Assembly: GCA_051306365.1 (NCBI GenBank)
Contig: JBPPNC010000220.1
Span: 1-40,743 of the forward strand
Reading direction: 5' to 3'
DNA from: Svornostia sp051306365
GTDB taxonomy: Bacteria > Actinomycetota > Thermoleophilia > Solirubrobacterales > Solirubrobacteraceae
Length of the DNA stretch: 40,743 nucleotides
Position 1 is the first letter of the stretch. Every line of letters begins with the position of its first letter. A model generated the notes under the pieces. That model saw nothing but the letters and a program-made list of their open reading frames with translations, made no database searches and was not told the origin of the DNA. Positions 1-8,108 of the stretch are shown here, piece after piece. The translations under genes and the position numbers were made by a program.

Positions 1-74
1 CGGGTCCTTGGCCGCCGGGGCATCCGGGGGCGGTGGCGGCGATGGCGTGTCCGCGCCCTCCGGTTCCGGGGGCG

Positions 75-851
75 TCAGGGGCTCGTGCTCGTCCTCGGAG
101 CGGGGGGGCTGCTCCTCCACGGCTGCGACGATACATCGAGCACCTGACGTTCGCCGCGCCTCAGCACCCGCAGCACCAGCGCGGCGGCTGACATCATCGC
201 CACGGTCGTGAGGACGATCTGCACGCTGACGATGCCCTCCTCGGTCCAGTAGACGTCGTCAAGCTTCAGCAGCAGGGCGGATTCGTCGAACGTCAGCGCC
301 ACCCCGGCGCCGAACGGGACGGCGAGGAACGGATCCAGGCGCTCGTCGCGCGCGATGAGCCCCGCACCGCCGGACAGGAACGCCAGCAGGATCCCCGGCA
401 CGAAGTGGTGGACGTGCGAATCGCCGACCACGAAGTTACGGAACGGACCGACCCGTCCGCGGATGCGAATGCCGTGCGTCGTCACCCGCGCGACGCCGAA
501 CGTCGCGGTGAACGACAGCAGCAGGTTCACCAGCGCCCGCTCCTCCGCGGCCGCCCCGCGGTAGCCCTCGCGCGCCACGGCGACCGTCTCGCGGACCGCC
601 TCCTCGGCCGCGCCCACGAGATCCTGGGTCTCCGTGGGCATCGGCGCCGAGCCGCGGCGCCACACCCGCGCGACCTCCCCGCCGGCCACGGCGGCAGTCA
701 GACAGCCGGCGAGGACCCCGAGGACCTGCGTGCGCCGCTCGGCACGCTCGCGGCGGCGGCGGGCGGTGCGGGTCTCAATCGCGCCCGGCCGGCGAAACCC
801 CGGCGGGCGCACGCCGGCGGCCGCACGCAGCGCGTGGGTGCGGCTCACGCC
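75..851 (-). CDS. Multispanning membrane protein with an HHFVPGI motif, function unknown
   Basis: About 258 residues from the ATG at 851, which overlaps the last codons of the upstream acyltransferase gene (stop 845-847), so the two are probably co-transcribed and translationally coupled. An N-terminal basic stretch is followed by roughly five hydrophobic segments, including VNLLLSFTATFGVA, FVPGILLAFLSGGAGLIA and VSVQIVLTTVAMMSAAALVL. A conserved-looking polar patch, GDSHVHHFVPG, lies at the edge of one membrane segment and could bind a metal or lipid headgroup. Similar integral membrane proteins occur widely in actinobacteria without assigned function. A longer in-frame start at 911 would read back into the acyltransferase and is less likely. 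The 74 bases left of the stop show no gene I can support. Confidence 0.75.
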   Translation of the reverse strand, partial: GVSRTHALRAAAGVRPPGFRRPGAIETRTARRRRERAERRTQVLGVLAGCLTAAVAGGEVARVWRRGSAPMPTETQDLVGAAEEAVRETVAVAREGYRGAAAEERALVNLLLSFTATFGVARVTTHGIRIRGRVGPFRNFVVGDSHVHHFVPGILLAFLSGGAGLIARDERLDPFLAVPFGAGVALTFDESALLLKLDDVYWTEEGIVSVQIVLTTVAMMSAAALVLRVLRRGERQVLDVSSQPWRSSPPAPRTSTSP

Positions 852-1561
852 CATCGGTCGATCAGCTGGTCGTCGGGCACGTCGCGCACCACGCGCGCCG
901 GGACGCCCCACACCAGCTTGCGCGCCGGGACGTCCCGCGTCACCACGGCGCCCGCGGCGACGAACGCCTCTTCACCGATCTCCACGCCCGGCAGCAGCAC
1001 CGCGCCGCCGCCGATCCGACAGGCGCGCCGCAGCACCGCGCCGTGCAAGGGGGCGCCCGGGGCGTGGCGGGCCATCGTGTCGTCGTTCGTCGTCATCGCG
1101 CACGGGCCGAGGAACACGTCGTCCTCGACCACCGAGTACGCCGTGAGGTAGGTCTGGGACTGCAGCCGGACCCGGTCGCCGACGGTCACGTCGTTGTCGA
1201 CGCCGGCGCCCCGCCCGACGACGGAGTCGGCGCCGACCCTGGTGCGCTCGCGCACGTACGCCTGGTCGCCGATGATCGAGCCCTCCCCGACCGAGCTGCC
1301 GGCGAACACCACGGCGCCCGTCGAGACGATGACGCCCGGCGCGAGGCGCAGCGGTGGCAGCGGCGCGTCCGTCGCCGTCGAGGACCGCGGGCTCAGCGAG
1401 GGCGGCTTGCCGAGCACGACGTGGTCGCCGACCGTGCACCCGTCGCCGATCACGACGTCGCCGTACACCACCACGTGGGCGCCGAAGCGCACGTCGGCGC
1501 CGACCTCGGCGTCGGGGCTGAGGACCAGCCCGGGGGCTTGCGGATCCGCGGAGGCGCCCAT
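845..1561 (-). CDS. Left-handed beta-helix (hexapeptide repeat) acyltransferase, likely nucleotide-sugar N-acetyltransferase (WbpD/WlbB type)
   Basis: 238 residues made almost entirely of hexapeptide repeats of the (I/V)-G-x-x form, for example VVIGDG, TVGDHV, RVGADS, DVTVGD and EIGEEA, the pattern of trimeric left-handed beta-helix acyltransferases. A short non-repetitive insert near residues 45-65 interrupts the helix, and VPARVVRDVP near the C-terminus is typical of the sugar acetyltransferase branch. In known pathways such enzymes acetylate a 3-amino group on UDP-sugars after a Gfo/Idh dehydrogenase and an aminotransferase have acted. The divergent neighbour is such a dehydrogenase, only 22 bases away, which supports this role. 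No WbpE-type aminotransferase is seen in the window. The exact acyl substrate cannot be read from sequence. Confidence 0.85.
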   Translation of the reverse strand: MGASADPQAPGLVLSPDAEVGADVRFGAHVVVYGDVVIGDGCTVGDHVVLGKPPSLSPRSSTATDAPLPPLRLAPGVIVSTGAVVFAGSSVGEGSIIGDQAYVRERTRVGADSVVGRGAGVDNDVTVGDRVRLQSQTYLTAYSVVEDDVFLGPCAMTTNDDTMARHAPGAPLHGAVLRRACRIGGGAVLLPGVEIGEEAFVAAGAVVTRDVPARKLVWGVPARVVRDVPDDQLIDRWA

Positions 1562-1583
1562 GCGCTGGATACCCTAGCTTGCC

Positions 1584-2582
1584 GTGCCTCCGTCCTCTGG
1601 ACCCAGCGGCGCCGTGATCGGCCTCGGCATGATCGGCCGCCACCACGCCCGCCTCCTCCAGACCGGCGGTTTTGCGCAGTTCGCCGGCGCCGTCGATCCC
1701 GGCGGCGACCGGTACGGGGCAGTGCTCGATCCCGCGCGCGTCCACGCGTCGGTGGAGGCGCTCCTCGCCGCCGGGGCACCGGACTTCGCCGTGGTCGCCG
1801 TTCCCACCGCCCAGCACGCCGAGGTCGCCGCCCAGCTCGCCCGCGCCGGCGTGCATGTCCTCGTCGAGAAGCCCCTGGCCGGTACGGTCGCGGAGGCCGA
1901 GGGGCTGCTCACCGCGATCGAGGAGGCGGGTGTCCGGGGCGCCGTCGGTCACGTCGAGCGCTACAACCCGGCGCTGCTCGGAGTCCGCGAGCACATCGGG
2001 GAGATCGGCCGGGTCTTCCTCATCGCGACCGAGCGCGTGGGCCCGTTCCCGGATCGCATCCGGGACGTCGGGGTCGTCATGGATCTCGCCACGCACGACC
2101 TCGACCTCGTCCGATGGCTGGGCAACGCCGACATCGTGCAGGTCGCCGCGCAGAAGGCGATCAAGATGGGCCGTGAGCATGAGGACCTCGTGCTCATCAC
2201 CGGCCGGCTGGACAACGGCACGACGTTCAACTGCGTCGTCGACCGCGTGACCCCGACCAAGCGCCGCCGCACCCGGATCCTCGGCGAGCGCGGCATGCTC
2301 GAGGCCGACACGCTCACCGGCGATCTCGTCCTCTACAAGAACGGCTCCATCCAGGCCGCCGACCCGTTCGCGCAGGCGCTGCGCGGTGTCAGCGAGGGGG
2401 ACAGCATCCGCTTCGCCCTCGAGCGCCCCGAGCCACTGCGCACCGAGCTGGAGACCTTTGTGCGGTATGTGAGTGGCGACGACAACGCGGGCGTCGTGAC
2501 CCTCGCCGAGGGGTTGCACACCGTGCGGGTCGCCGCAGCGGCGCTGCGCAGCGCGCAGGACGGCGCGACGGTGCAGCCGTGA
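1584..2582 (+). CDS. Gfo/Idh/MocA-family NAD(P)-dependent oxidoreductase, likely UDP-sugar 3-dehydrogenase
   Basis: 332 residues from a GTG at 1584; a second in-frame GTG at 1613 would begin directly at the Rossmann strand. The dinucleotide fold shows GLGMIG at residues 13-18. EKP at 95-97 is the hallmark substrate-side lysine motif of the Gfo/Idh family, and GHVERYNP at about 122-129 matches the nucleotide-sugar subgroup (WlbA/WbpB). The C-terminal alpha/beta domain contains DLATHDLDLVRWL. In that pathway the enzyme oxidises C3 of a UDP-N-acetylhexosamine uronate. It is followed 46 bases later by a UDP-sugar dehydrogenase on the same strand and faces the acyltransferase divergently. Biochemical specificity is inferred from these neighbours. 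Confidence 0.88.
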   Translation: MPPSSGPSGAVIGLGMIGRHHARLLQTGGFAQFAGAVDPGGDRYGAVLDPARVHASVEALLAAGAPDFAVVAVPTAQHAEVAAQLARAGVHVLVEKPLAGTVAEAEGLLTAIEEAGVRGAVGHVERYNPALLGVREHIGEIGRVFLIATERVGPFPDRIRDVGVVMDLATHDLDLVRWLGNADIVQVAAQKAIKMGREHEDLVLITGRLDNGTTFNCVVDRVTPTKRRRTRILGERGMLEADTLTGDLVLYKNGSIQAADPFAQALRGVSEGDSIRFALERPEPLRTELETFVRYVSGDDNAGVVTLAEGLHTVRVAAAALRSAQDGATVQP

Positions 2583-2628
2583 AGGCGGTCGTCGTCGCCG
2601 GGGCAAGAAGCGCCGGCCGGAGCTGCCC

Positions 2629-3927
2629 ATGAACGCCGTCGTCGTTGCCCTTGGCAAGATCGGCCTCCCGATCGCCGCCCAGCTCACCCGCACCGGCCAC
2701 ACCGTCACCGGCTGCGACATCGACGCCTCCGTCGTCGAGGCGGTGAACGCCGGCCGGGCGCCGTTCCCCAACGAGGCGGGGCTGGACGAGGCCCTCGCCG
2801 ACGCGGTCGCCGCCGGGAGGCTGACCGCGACCACGGACACCGCTGCGGCGATCGCCGCCGGTCCGGATCTCGTCGTCGCCGTCCCGCCCCTCGTCGTCGA
2901 CGCCAACGGGCACCCGGACTGGTCGGCGCTCGACGCCGTCTCCACGGACATCGGCCGCGGGCTGGCCGCCGCGGCGCAGGCCGGGCACCGCCGCACGGTC
3001 GTCGCCATCGAAACGACCCTCCCCGTCGGGACCACGCGGTCGCGCGTCGCGCCGCTCATCGCGGCGATCAGCGGCCTGCAGCCGGGGGTCGACTTCCACG
3101 TCATCTTCTCGCCCGAGCGCGTGTTCAGCGGCCGGGTCCTGCAGGACCTCGCGACCTACCCCAAACTCGTCGGCGGCCTTGACCCCAACGGGGAGGCGCG
3201 CGGCGTCGGGCTCTACACCGCGTTCCTGCCGGACGTCGAGGTGCGGGCGATGGGCGGCGCCGAGGCCGCCGAGCTCACGAAGCTCGCGGAGACGACGTAC
3301 CGCGACATCAACATCGGCTTCGCCAACGAGCTGGCCCGTCACGCCGACGCGCTGGGCGTCGACGTCCAGCGCGTCATCGACGCCGCCAACTCGCAGCCCT
3401 TCAGCCACATCCACCGGCCGGGCGTGGCGGTCGGCGGGCACTGCATCCCGGTCTACCCCCGCTTCTATCTCTTCGGTGACCGCGACGCCCAGCTGCCCGC
3501 GGTCGCCCGGCAGGTCAACGAGGCCATGCCGGCGTACGCGGTCGGCATCCTGCAGGGCCTCCTCGGCGGACTCGAGGGCGCACGCGTACTCATCCTCGGC
3601 GTGGCCTATCGCGGCGGGGTGAAGGAGACGGCCTTCAGCGGCGCCGGGCCGTTGCGCGACAACCTCCGGGCGCGCGGCGCCGTCGCCGTCGCGGCGGACC
3701 CCCTCTACAGCCCCGACGAGCTGCGCGCGCTCGGGTTCGAGCCGTGGGACGGCATGCCCGTCCACGGCGCGATCGTCCAGGCCGACCACGCCGAGTACGC
3801 GCGGCTGAAGCCCGCCGACCTCGCGGGGATCCGCGGTATCGTCGACGGACGCGGCATCGTGGACCCGGCGCCGTTCACCGCAGCCGGCATCCCGGTGCGG
3901 CGCCTCGGCGGCGGGACACCCGCCTAG
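2629..3927 (+). CDS. wecC: Nucleotide-sugar dehydrogenase (UDP-N-acetyl-mannosaminuronate / UDP-GlcNAc 6-dehydrogenase family)
   Basis: 432 residues, the usual length of the WecC/WbpA/UDP-glucose dehydrogenase family. The N-terminal NAD fold carries ALGKIGLP at 8-15 in place of the more common GLGYVGLP. The central domain has ETTLPVGTT near 128-136 and the FSPERV motif near 160-165. The catalytic cysteine is Cys272 in VGGHCIPVYP, followed by a C-terminal UDP-binding Rossmann domain. The enzyme performs the two-step NAD oxidation of the C6 hydroxyl to a uronic acid. With the 2-epimerase encoded nearby it would make UDP-ManNAc uronate from UDP-GlcNAc for surface polysaccharide. Its TAG stop shares the four bases CTAG with the stop of the convergent phosphatase gene. 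The symbol is by family similarity; a UDP-GlcNAc-specific role (WbpA) is possible. Confidence 0.85.
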   Translation: MNAVVVALGKIGLPIAAQLTRTGHTVTGCDIDASVVEAVNAGRAPFPNEAGLDEALADAVAAGRLTATTDTAAAIAAGPDLVVAVPPLVVDANGHPDWSALDAVSTDIGRGLAAAAQAGHRRTVVAIETTLPVGTTRSRVAPLIAAISGLQPGVDFHVIFSPERVFSGRVLQDLATYPKLVGGLDPNGEARGVGLYTAFLPDVEVRAMGGAEAAELTKLAETTYRDINIGFANELARHADALGVDVQRVIDAANSQPFSHIHRPGVAVGGHCIPVYPRFYLFGDRDAQLPAVARQVNEAMPAYAVGILQGLLGGLEGARVLILGVAYRGGVKETAFSGAGPLRDNLRARGAVAVAADPLYSPDELRALGFEPWDGMPVHGAIVQADHAEYARLKPADLAGIRGIVDGRGIVDPAPFTAAGIPVRRLGGGTPA

Positions 3928-6188
3928 CCCGAGACCGCCCCGCCGCTGACCCACTCCTGCCCCGTCGAGTTCCCCGGGAGCGGAAGGCGCACGGCGACGA
4001 GTGCGATGTCGTCCTGCGGCTGGCCTTGGGCGAACGTCACGGCTTCCAGCTCGATGTGGGTCAGCAGCCCCGACAGCGAGCCGCGCGGCGCGGCCACGAC
4101 CGCGTCGTGCAACCGATCCTCGCCGAACTGCTCGCCGTCACGTCGGGCCTCGGACAGGCCGTCGGTGTAGAGGACGACCGTGTCGCCGGGCCGCAGCGTC
4201 GTGTCCGCGGGCGTGAGGTCTGGGTCGTCGAACGGCCCGAGCAGCCGGCCACACGCGGGGAGCGCCTCGAGGTCGCGGTCGGCGCGCAGCACCAGCGGCG
4301 GAGGGTGCCCCGCGGCGGCGGCGCGGAGGCGACCCGACAGCGGGGGGTCGCCGTCCAACGTGAACTCCACCGCGGCGATCGAGCAGAACAGCTCATCGTC
4401 GTGCTGGTCGCGCAACGCGTCGTTGACGGTCTGCAGCGCCGCGACGATCCCGTCCGTCGACGCGCGGGCGCGCAGCGTGTGGCGGACGAGCGCGGTGACC
4501 GCGGCGGCGCGCGGGCCCTTGCCGCGCACGTCCCCCACGACCGCGATCCAGCCCTCGGCGCCGCGGAACAGGTCGTAGAAGTCGCCGCCGACCATGACGC
4601 CAGAGCCCGCCGGCCGATAGCGGACGCCGACCTCGACACCCGGCGGAGCGGGCAGGCGCGGCGGCAGGAGCGCCTGCTGCAGCGTGGTGGCGATCTCGTG
4701 CTCGCTCTCGTACAGCCGTGCGTTGTCGAGCGCGAGCGAGGCGCGCTGCGCGAGCTGGGCGCCGAACGCCAGGTCGTCGGGGCCGAACCGGCGTCCGTCC
4801 TCGCCATGGATCGCCAGCGTGATGGCCCCCGTGACGACACCCTGTGCGGCGAGCGGCAGCACCATCGAGGACCGGGTGCCCAGCGCCCGGCGGATCTCCA
4901 GCTCCTCATCCGTGGCGGAGATGCGCCGCAGCACCGCGTCGTCGACCTCGGTGACGAGCAGTGGCTCGCCGCCACGGATCACGGCCGCCTGGCCGGACTC
5001 GGCCGACGAGGTGGGTAGGCGCGCGAGGAGCTCCGTGGCGTGGTGCCGGCGGGCGGCCTGCCCGATGCGCCGCAGGGTCCCAGACCCGTCGAGGTGGTCG
5101 ACGAGGCACACGTCCGCGAACCGGTCGGCAAGCAACTCCGCAAGCGCCTGGGTGCGGTCGTTCATCGACCCCGCGAAGTCCACGGCGGCCCCCACGTCGA
5201 GCAGCAGCGCGTCACGGTCGGCGACGCGTTGGGCGAGGTCGCGGTCGGCCTCCAGCGTGCGCTCGCGCCGCCGGGACAGCGCGACGAGTGCGCCCGCGAG
5301 CAGCGCGAGCACTGTCCCCCCGATGGCGATGACGAGCGGCAGCGCGTGCGACGAGGTCTCGCCGGGCACGACCCCGACCTCCCAGCGGCGCCCGAAGGCA
5401 GAGGCGGTGCGGGTCGCCTCGACGTCGGACGGCCCCGCGATGAGAGCCCGGTCACCGTCGGAGATGCGGATCGACGCGCCGTCCGGGAGCTGCGCGGCGA
5501 CGAGCTCCGCGAGCCGGTCCACGGCGACGGCTCCGGCGAGCACGCCGCGGAAGGCACGACGCCGCTGCGCCACGGTGCCCGTGGGCCTCCCCGGGGCGTA
5601 GACCGCCTGGAAGATCGTCACACCCGGCCGACGCGAGCCGACCAGGACGAGCGGCGCCGTGAGCCGCGGCAGGCCGGTGTCGCGCGCCGCGTGTGCGGCG
5701 GCGGACCGCTTTGGCTCACCGTACTGATCGAACCCCAGGGCGCGCAGGGGCTCGCGGGTGGCCGGACGGATCCGGGCGATCGGCAGGTACTCGGCGGCGT
5801 CGCCCTGACGGCGCAGCATCCCGTCCGGGGCCGGAGCGACGATCGGGCGCCCGAGCTCGCGCTCGAACGCGGCGCGGCGGTCCGTGGGAAGCCAGCGCCC
5901 CCACCCGAGGACCGTGAGGGTGCGCTGGTCGAGGACATCCTCCGCGAACGGTGCGAAGCGCTCTGGCGGGAGGTCGCCATCGGAGGTGATCAACCCGTCC
6001 GCGCCCCGCACACTCAGGCTCGCGAGCCGCAGCGTCGAGGAGACGGCCGCAGCGGCCTGATCGGCCACGCCGCGCGCAGCCTGCCGGTCGTCGGCCTGCT
6101 CCGTGCTCAGCACGAGCACGCTCGCGAGCGCGGTCGCGAACAGCAGGCCGGCGACGAGGCCGACGGACAGGAGGCGGCGGCCGTCCAT
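3924..6188 (-). CDS. Membrane CHASE-GAF-SpoIIE (PP2C-type) serine phosphatase, sigma-regulatory sensor
   Basis: About 754 residues from the ATG at 6188; the longer open frame upstream is arginine-rich, overlaps the epimerase gene and is rejected. Layout: transmembrane helix at about 4-24; an extracytoplasmic CHASE-type sensor at about 30-280 with the typical ALGFDQYGEPKRSAAA and DTGLPRLTAPL stretches; a second helix (LPLVIAIGGTVLALLAGALVAL); a GAF domain with FADVCLVD; then a SpoIIE/PP2C phosphatase domain. Metal-binding motifs of the phosphatase are present: GGDFYDLF, VGDVRGKG, LYTDGLSEA and DDIALVAV. Such proteins dephosphorylate anti-anti-sigma factors in response to an external ligand. 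It starts 32 bases after the epimerase stop on the same strand and may be co-transcribed with it. Confidence 0.87.
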   Translation of the reverse strand: MDGRRLLSVGLVAGLLFATALASVLVLSTEQADDRQAARGVADQAAAAVSSTLRLASLSVRGADGLITSDGDLPPERFAPFAEDVLDQRTLTVLGWGRWLPTDRRAAFERELGRPIVAPAPDGMLRRQGDAAEYLPIARIRPATREPLRALGFDQYGEPKRSAAAHAARDTGLPRLTAPLVLVGSRRPGVTIFQAVYAPGRPTGTVAQRRRAFRGVLAGAVAVDRLAELVAAQLPDGASIRISDGDRALIAGPSDVEATRTASAFGRRWEVGVVPGETSSHALPLVIAIGGTVLALLAGALVALSRRRERTLEADRDLAQRVADRDALLLDVGAAVDFAGSMNDRTQALAELLADRFADVCLVDHLDGSGTLRRIGQAARRHHATELLARLPTSSAESGQAAVIRGGEPLLVTEVDDAVLRRISATDEELEIRRALGTRSSMVLPLAAQGVVTGAITLAIHGEDGRRFGPDDLAFGAQLAQRASLALDNARLYESEHEIATTLQQALLPPRLPAPPGVEVGVRYRPAGSGVMVGGDFYDLFRGAEGWIAVVGDVRGKGPRAAAVTALVRHTLRARASTDGIVAALQTVNDALRDQHDDELFCSIAAVEFTLDGDPPLSGRLRAAAAGHPPPLVLRADRDLEALPACGRLLGPFDDPDLTPADTTLRPGDTVVLYTDGLSEARRDGEQFGEDRLHDAVVAAPRGSLSGLLTHIELEAVTFAQGQPQDDIALVAVRLPLPGNSTGQEWVSGGAVSG

Positions 6189-6220
6189 CTCACCCAGCGT
6201 AATGCCGACGACGGGGTGGC

Positions 6221-7285
6221 CTAGCCAGCCAGACGAGACAGTGCTGCGACGACGCGGGCGCCGGCCTCGCCGTCGCCGTACAGCTCGGGCCGGTCGGCAG
6301 GGAACGTACCCGCCAGTGCCGCCCGGGCGCGATCGACATCGAGGTCCACGAGGACGTTCCAGCCGACGTCGACGGTCTCGACCCACTCGGTGGTGTCGCG
6401 CATCGTCACACAGGGCACGCCCGCGAGATATGCCTCTTTCTGGACCCCGCCGGAGTCGGTGAGCACCGCGCGGGAGCGGACCAGCAGCGCTGTGAAGTCC
6501 AGGTAGCCGAGCGGGGCGGTGATCGTGACGTCGGCGGCGAGCTCGTCGAGCAGCCCGGCCGCCTCGAGGCGCGCGCGGGTGCGCGGGTGCAGGGGAAGCA
6601 CCACGGGCCCGTCCACGCCACGCAGCAGCGCCACGAGTGCCCGCAGACGTGCCGGGTCGTCGACGTTGCCCGCCCGGTGCGCGGTCGCCAGGACGAAGCC
6701 TGCCCCCGGCGCGCCCAACCGCGCAGGGGCGCCATCGTCCGCGAGGGCGCGCGGCTGGATGAGCATCGCGACGTCCACCATCACGTCGCCGACCTGCTCG
6801 ATCTCGCCGGCAACATGCTCACGCCGCAGGTTCTCCACCGCCGTGTCGCTGGGCGCCAGCAGCAGCGCAGAGAGATGGTCGGTGAGGACGCGGTTGAGCT
6901 CCTCGGGCATCCGGCGGTCGAACGAGCGCATGCCGGCCTCGACGTGCGCGACGGGGATCTGCGCCTGCGCGGCCGCCAGGCCACCGGCCAGCGTGGAGTT
7001 CGTGTCGCCGTAGACGAGCACCGCGGCGGGCTGCTCGTCGGCCAGCAGGGGCGCGAGCGCGGCGAGCATGCGCGCGGTCTGCTCGGTGTTCGTGCCGCCG
7101 CCGAGGCCCAGCTCGAGCTCCGGCCGCGGGATCTTCAGCTCCTCGATGAAGACCGTGGAGAGCTCGTCGTCGTAGTGCTGGCCGGTGTGCACGAGGATCT
7201 CCTCGTGCTCCTCGCGCAGGCGCCGGCTCACCGCGGCCGCCTTGACGAACTGCGGCCGGTTCCCGATCACGGTGACGACCTTCAC
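6221..7285 (-). CDS. wecB: UDP-N-acetylglucosamine 2-epimerase (non-hydrolysing)
   Basis: 354 residues from a GTG at 7285. GNRPQFVK at 8-15, HTGQHYDD, the YGDTNST motif, HVEAGMRS and DSGGVQKEA are all hallmarks of the non-hydrolysing 2-epimerase, which interconverts UDP-GlcNAc and UDP-ManNAc by an elimination/re-addition mechanism in the cytoplasm. Length fits the family. The GTG start overlaps the TGA of the preceding aminotransferase gene (GTGA), so translation is likely coupled. The product would feed the nucleotide-sugar dehydrogenase encoded at 2629-3927. Together they point to ManNAc-uronate in a cell-wall or capsular polymer. Confidence 0.93.
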   Translation of the reverse strand: MKVVTVIGNRPQFVKAAAVSRRLREEHEEILVHTGQHYDDELSTVFIEELKIPRPELELGLGGGTNTEQTARMLAALAPLLADEQPAAVLVYGDTNSTLAGGLAAAQAQIPVAHVEAGMRSFDRRMPEELNRVLTDHLSALLLAPSDTAVENLRREHVAGEIEQVGDVMVDVAMLIQPRALADDGAPARLGAPGAGFVLATAHRAGNVDDPARLRALVALLRGVDGPVVLPLHPRTRARLEAAGLLDELAADVTITAPLGYLDFTALLVRSRAVLTDSGGVQKEAYLAGVPCVTMRDTTEWVETVDVGWNVLVDLDVDRARAALAGTFPADRPELYGDGEAGARVVAALSRLAG

Positions 7286-8070
7286 GGCGCGGCGAGCTCC
7301 GCTTCGACGTGGGCGCGGAACGCGGTCGCGGCCGCCGAGGTCAGCGGCCCGGGCGCGACCGGTAGCGCGCGATCGCCGATCCGGGCGACGGGCAGCACCT
7401 CGTGCGTGGTCGACGCGAGGAAGGCCTCGCTGGCGTCCGCGAGGTCATCCAGCGGGGTGATGCGCTCGCGGATGTCGACGAGCTCGAGGAGCTTGCGGCG
7501 CGTGATCGAGTCGAGGATGTGGTCGTCGAGCGGGGGCGTGTACAGGGGACCGTCGGGCGCGAGCGCGTAGAAGAACGACTTCGTCGGCGCCTCGAGGACG
7601 CGGCCGTGCGGCGTGGTCAGCAGCGCCTCGTCGGCGCCCTGCTCCCGGGCGACGCGGCCCGCGAGCATGTTCGCGGCGTAGGAGAGGGACTTCACGCCGT
7701 CGAGGATGCGCGTGGGCGCGTAGGTCACGGGCACGACGGCGAGGACGTCGGGGGCGGGCTTCAGCAGCTCGAGGAGCGCCAGGCGGTGGCCGCCGCGCGT
7801 GACGACGACCCGCAATGCGCCGTCGAACCCGGGCTGGGCGGCGAGCAGCGCGTGGACGTCGGCGTCGATCGCCGCAAGGTCGATGGGGAGGCGAAGGTTC
7901 TGGGCCGAACCGCCCATGCGGGTCAGGTGCGCGGCGAGTGCGAACGGGCGGCCTTCGTACAGGCGGATGACCTCGAAGACGCCGTCGCCGCGCAGCAGCC
8001 CCTCGTCGGTGACGGGGAGCCGAGTGTCGGCGGCGGGCCTGACGACGCCGTCCAGGCAGGCGAGGGGCAT
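7282..8070 (-). CDS. Class IV PLP aminotransferase / aminodeoxychorismate lyase-like protein
   Basis: 262 residues of fold-type IV. The PLP lysine is predicted at Lys127 in GVKSLSYAAN, the usual class IV context, with ADEALL and GRVLEAPTKSFF following as the conserved strand and phosphate-binding region. The N-terminus, DGLLRGDGVFEVIRLYEGRPF, resembles both branched-chain/D-amino-acid aminotransferases and 4-amino-4-deoxychorismate lyase; these cannot be told apart safely by eye. It lacks the fold-type I features expected of a WbpE sugar aminotransferase, so it is not obviously part of the UDP-sugar pathway despite being coupled to wecB by a GTGA overlap. The divergent CoA-transferase gene starts about 40 bases away (8 bases if its alternative ATG is used). 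Confidence 0.83.
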   Translation of the reverse strand: MPLACLDGVVRPAADTRLPVTDEGLLRGDGVFEVIRLYEGRPFALAAHLTRMGGSAQNLRLPIDLAAIDADVHALLAAQPGFDGALRVVVTRGGHRLALLELLKPAPDVLAVVPVTYAPTRILDGVKSLSYAANMLAGRVAREQGADEALLTTPHGRVLEAPTKSFFYALAPDGPLYTPPLDDHILDSITRRKLLELVDIRERITPLDDLADASEAFLASTTHEVLPVARIGDRALPVAPGPLTSAAATAFRAHVEAELAAP

Positions 8071-8108
8071 GGCGGGAGATGGTATTCGCGTCGGTAGCGT
8101 GTGCGCGC

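Noticed and set aside
972..3104. Very long minus-strand open frame across the dehydrogenase genes
   Set aside because: Antisense shadow in GC-rich coding DNA; composition is low-complexity Arg/Gly/Asp/Val and the plus strand carries recognised families.
2389..3954. Minus-strand frame of 521 codons over the UDP-sugar dehydrogenase
   Set aside because: Shadow of a clear family member with intact catalytic Cys; no recognisable domain on the minus strand.
3744..5018. Plus-strand frame over the SpoIIE phosphatase
   Set aside because: Repetitive RR/VV/GG composition typical of antisense frames; the minus strand has full phosphatase motifs.
7282..8070. WbpE-type aminotransferase completing a UDP-ManNAc(3NAc)A pathway
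   Set aside because: The protein is PLP fold type IV, whereas WbpE-like sugar aminotransferases are fold type I; the pathway is incomplete in this window.
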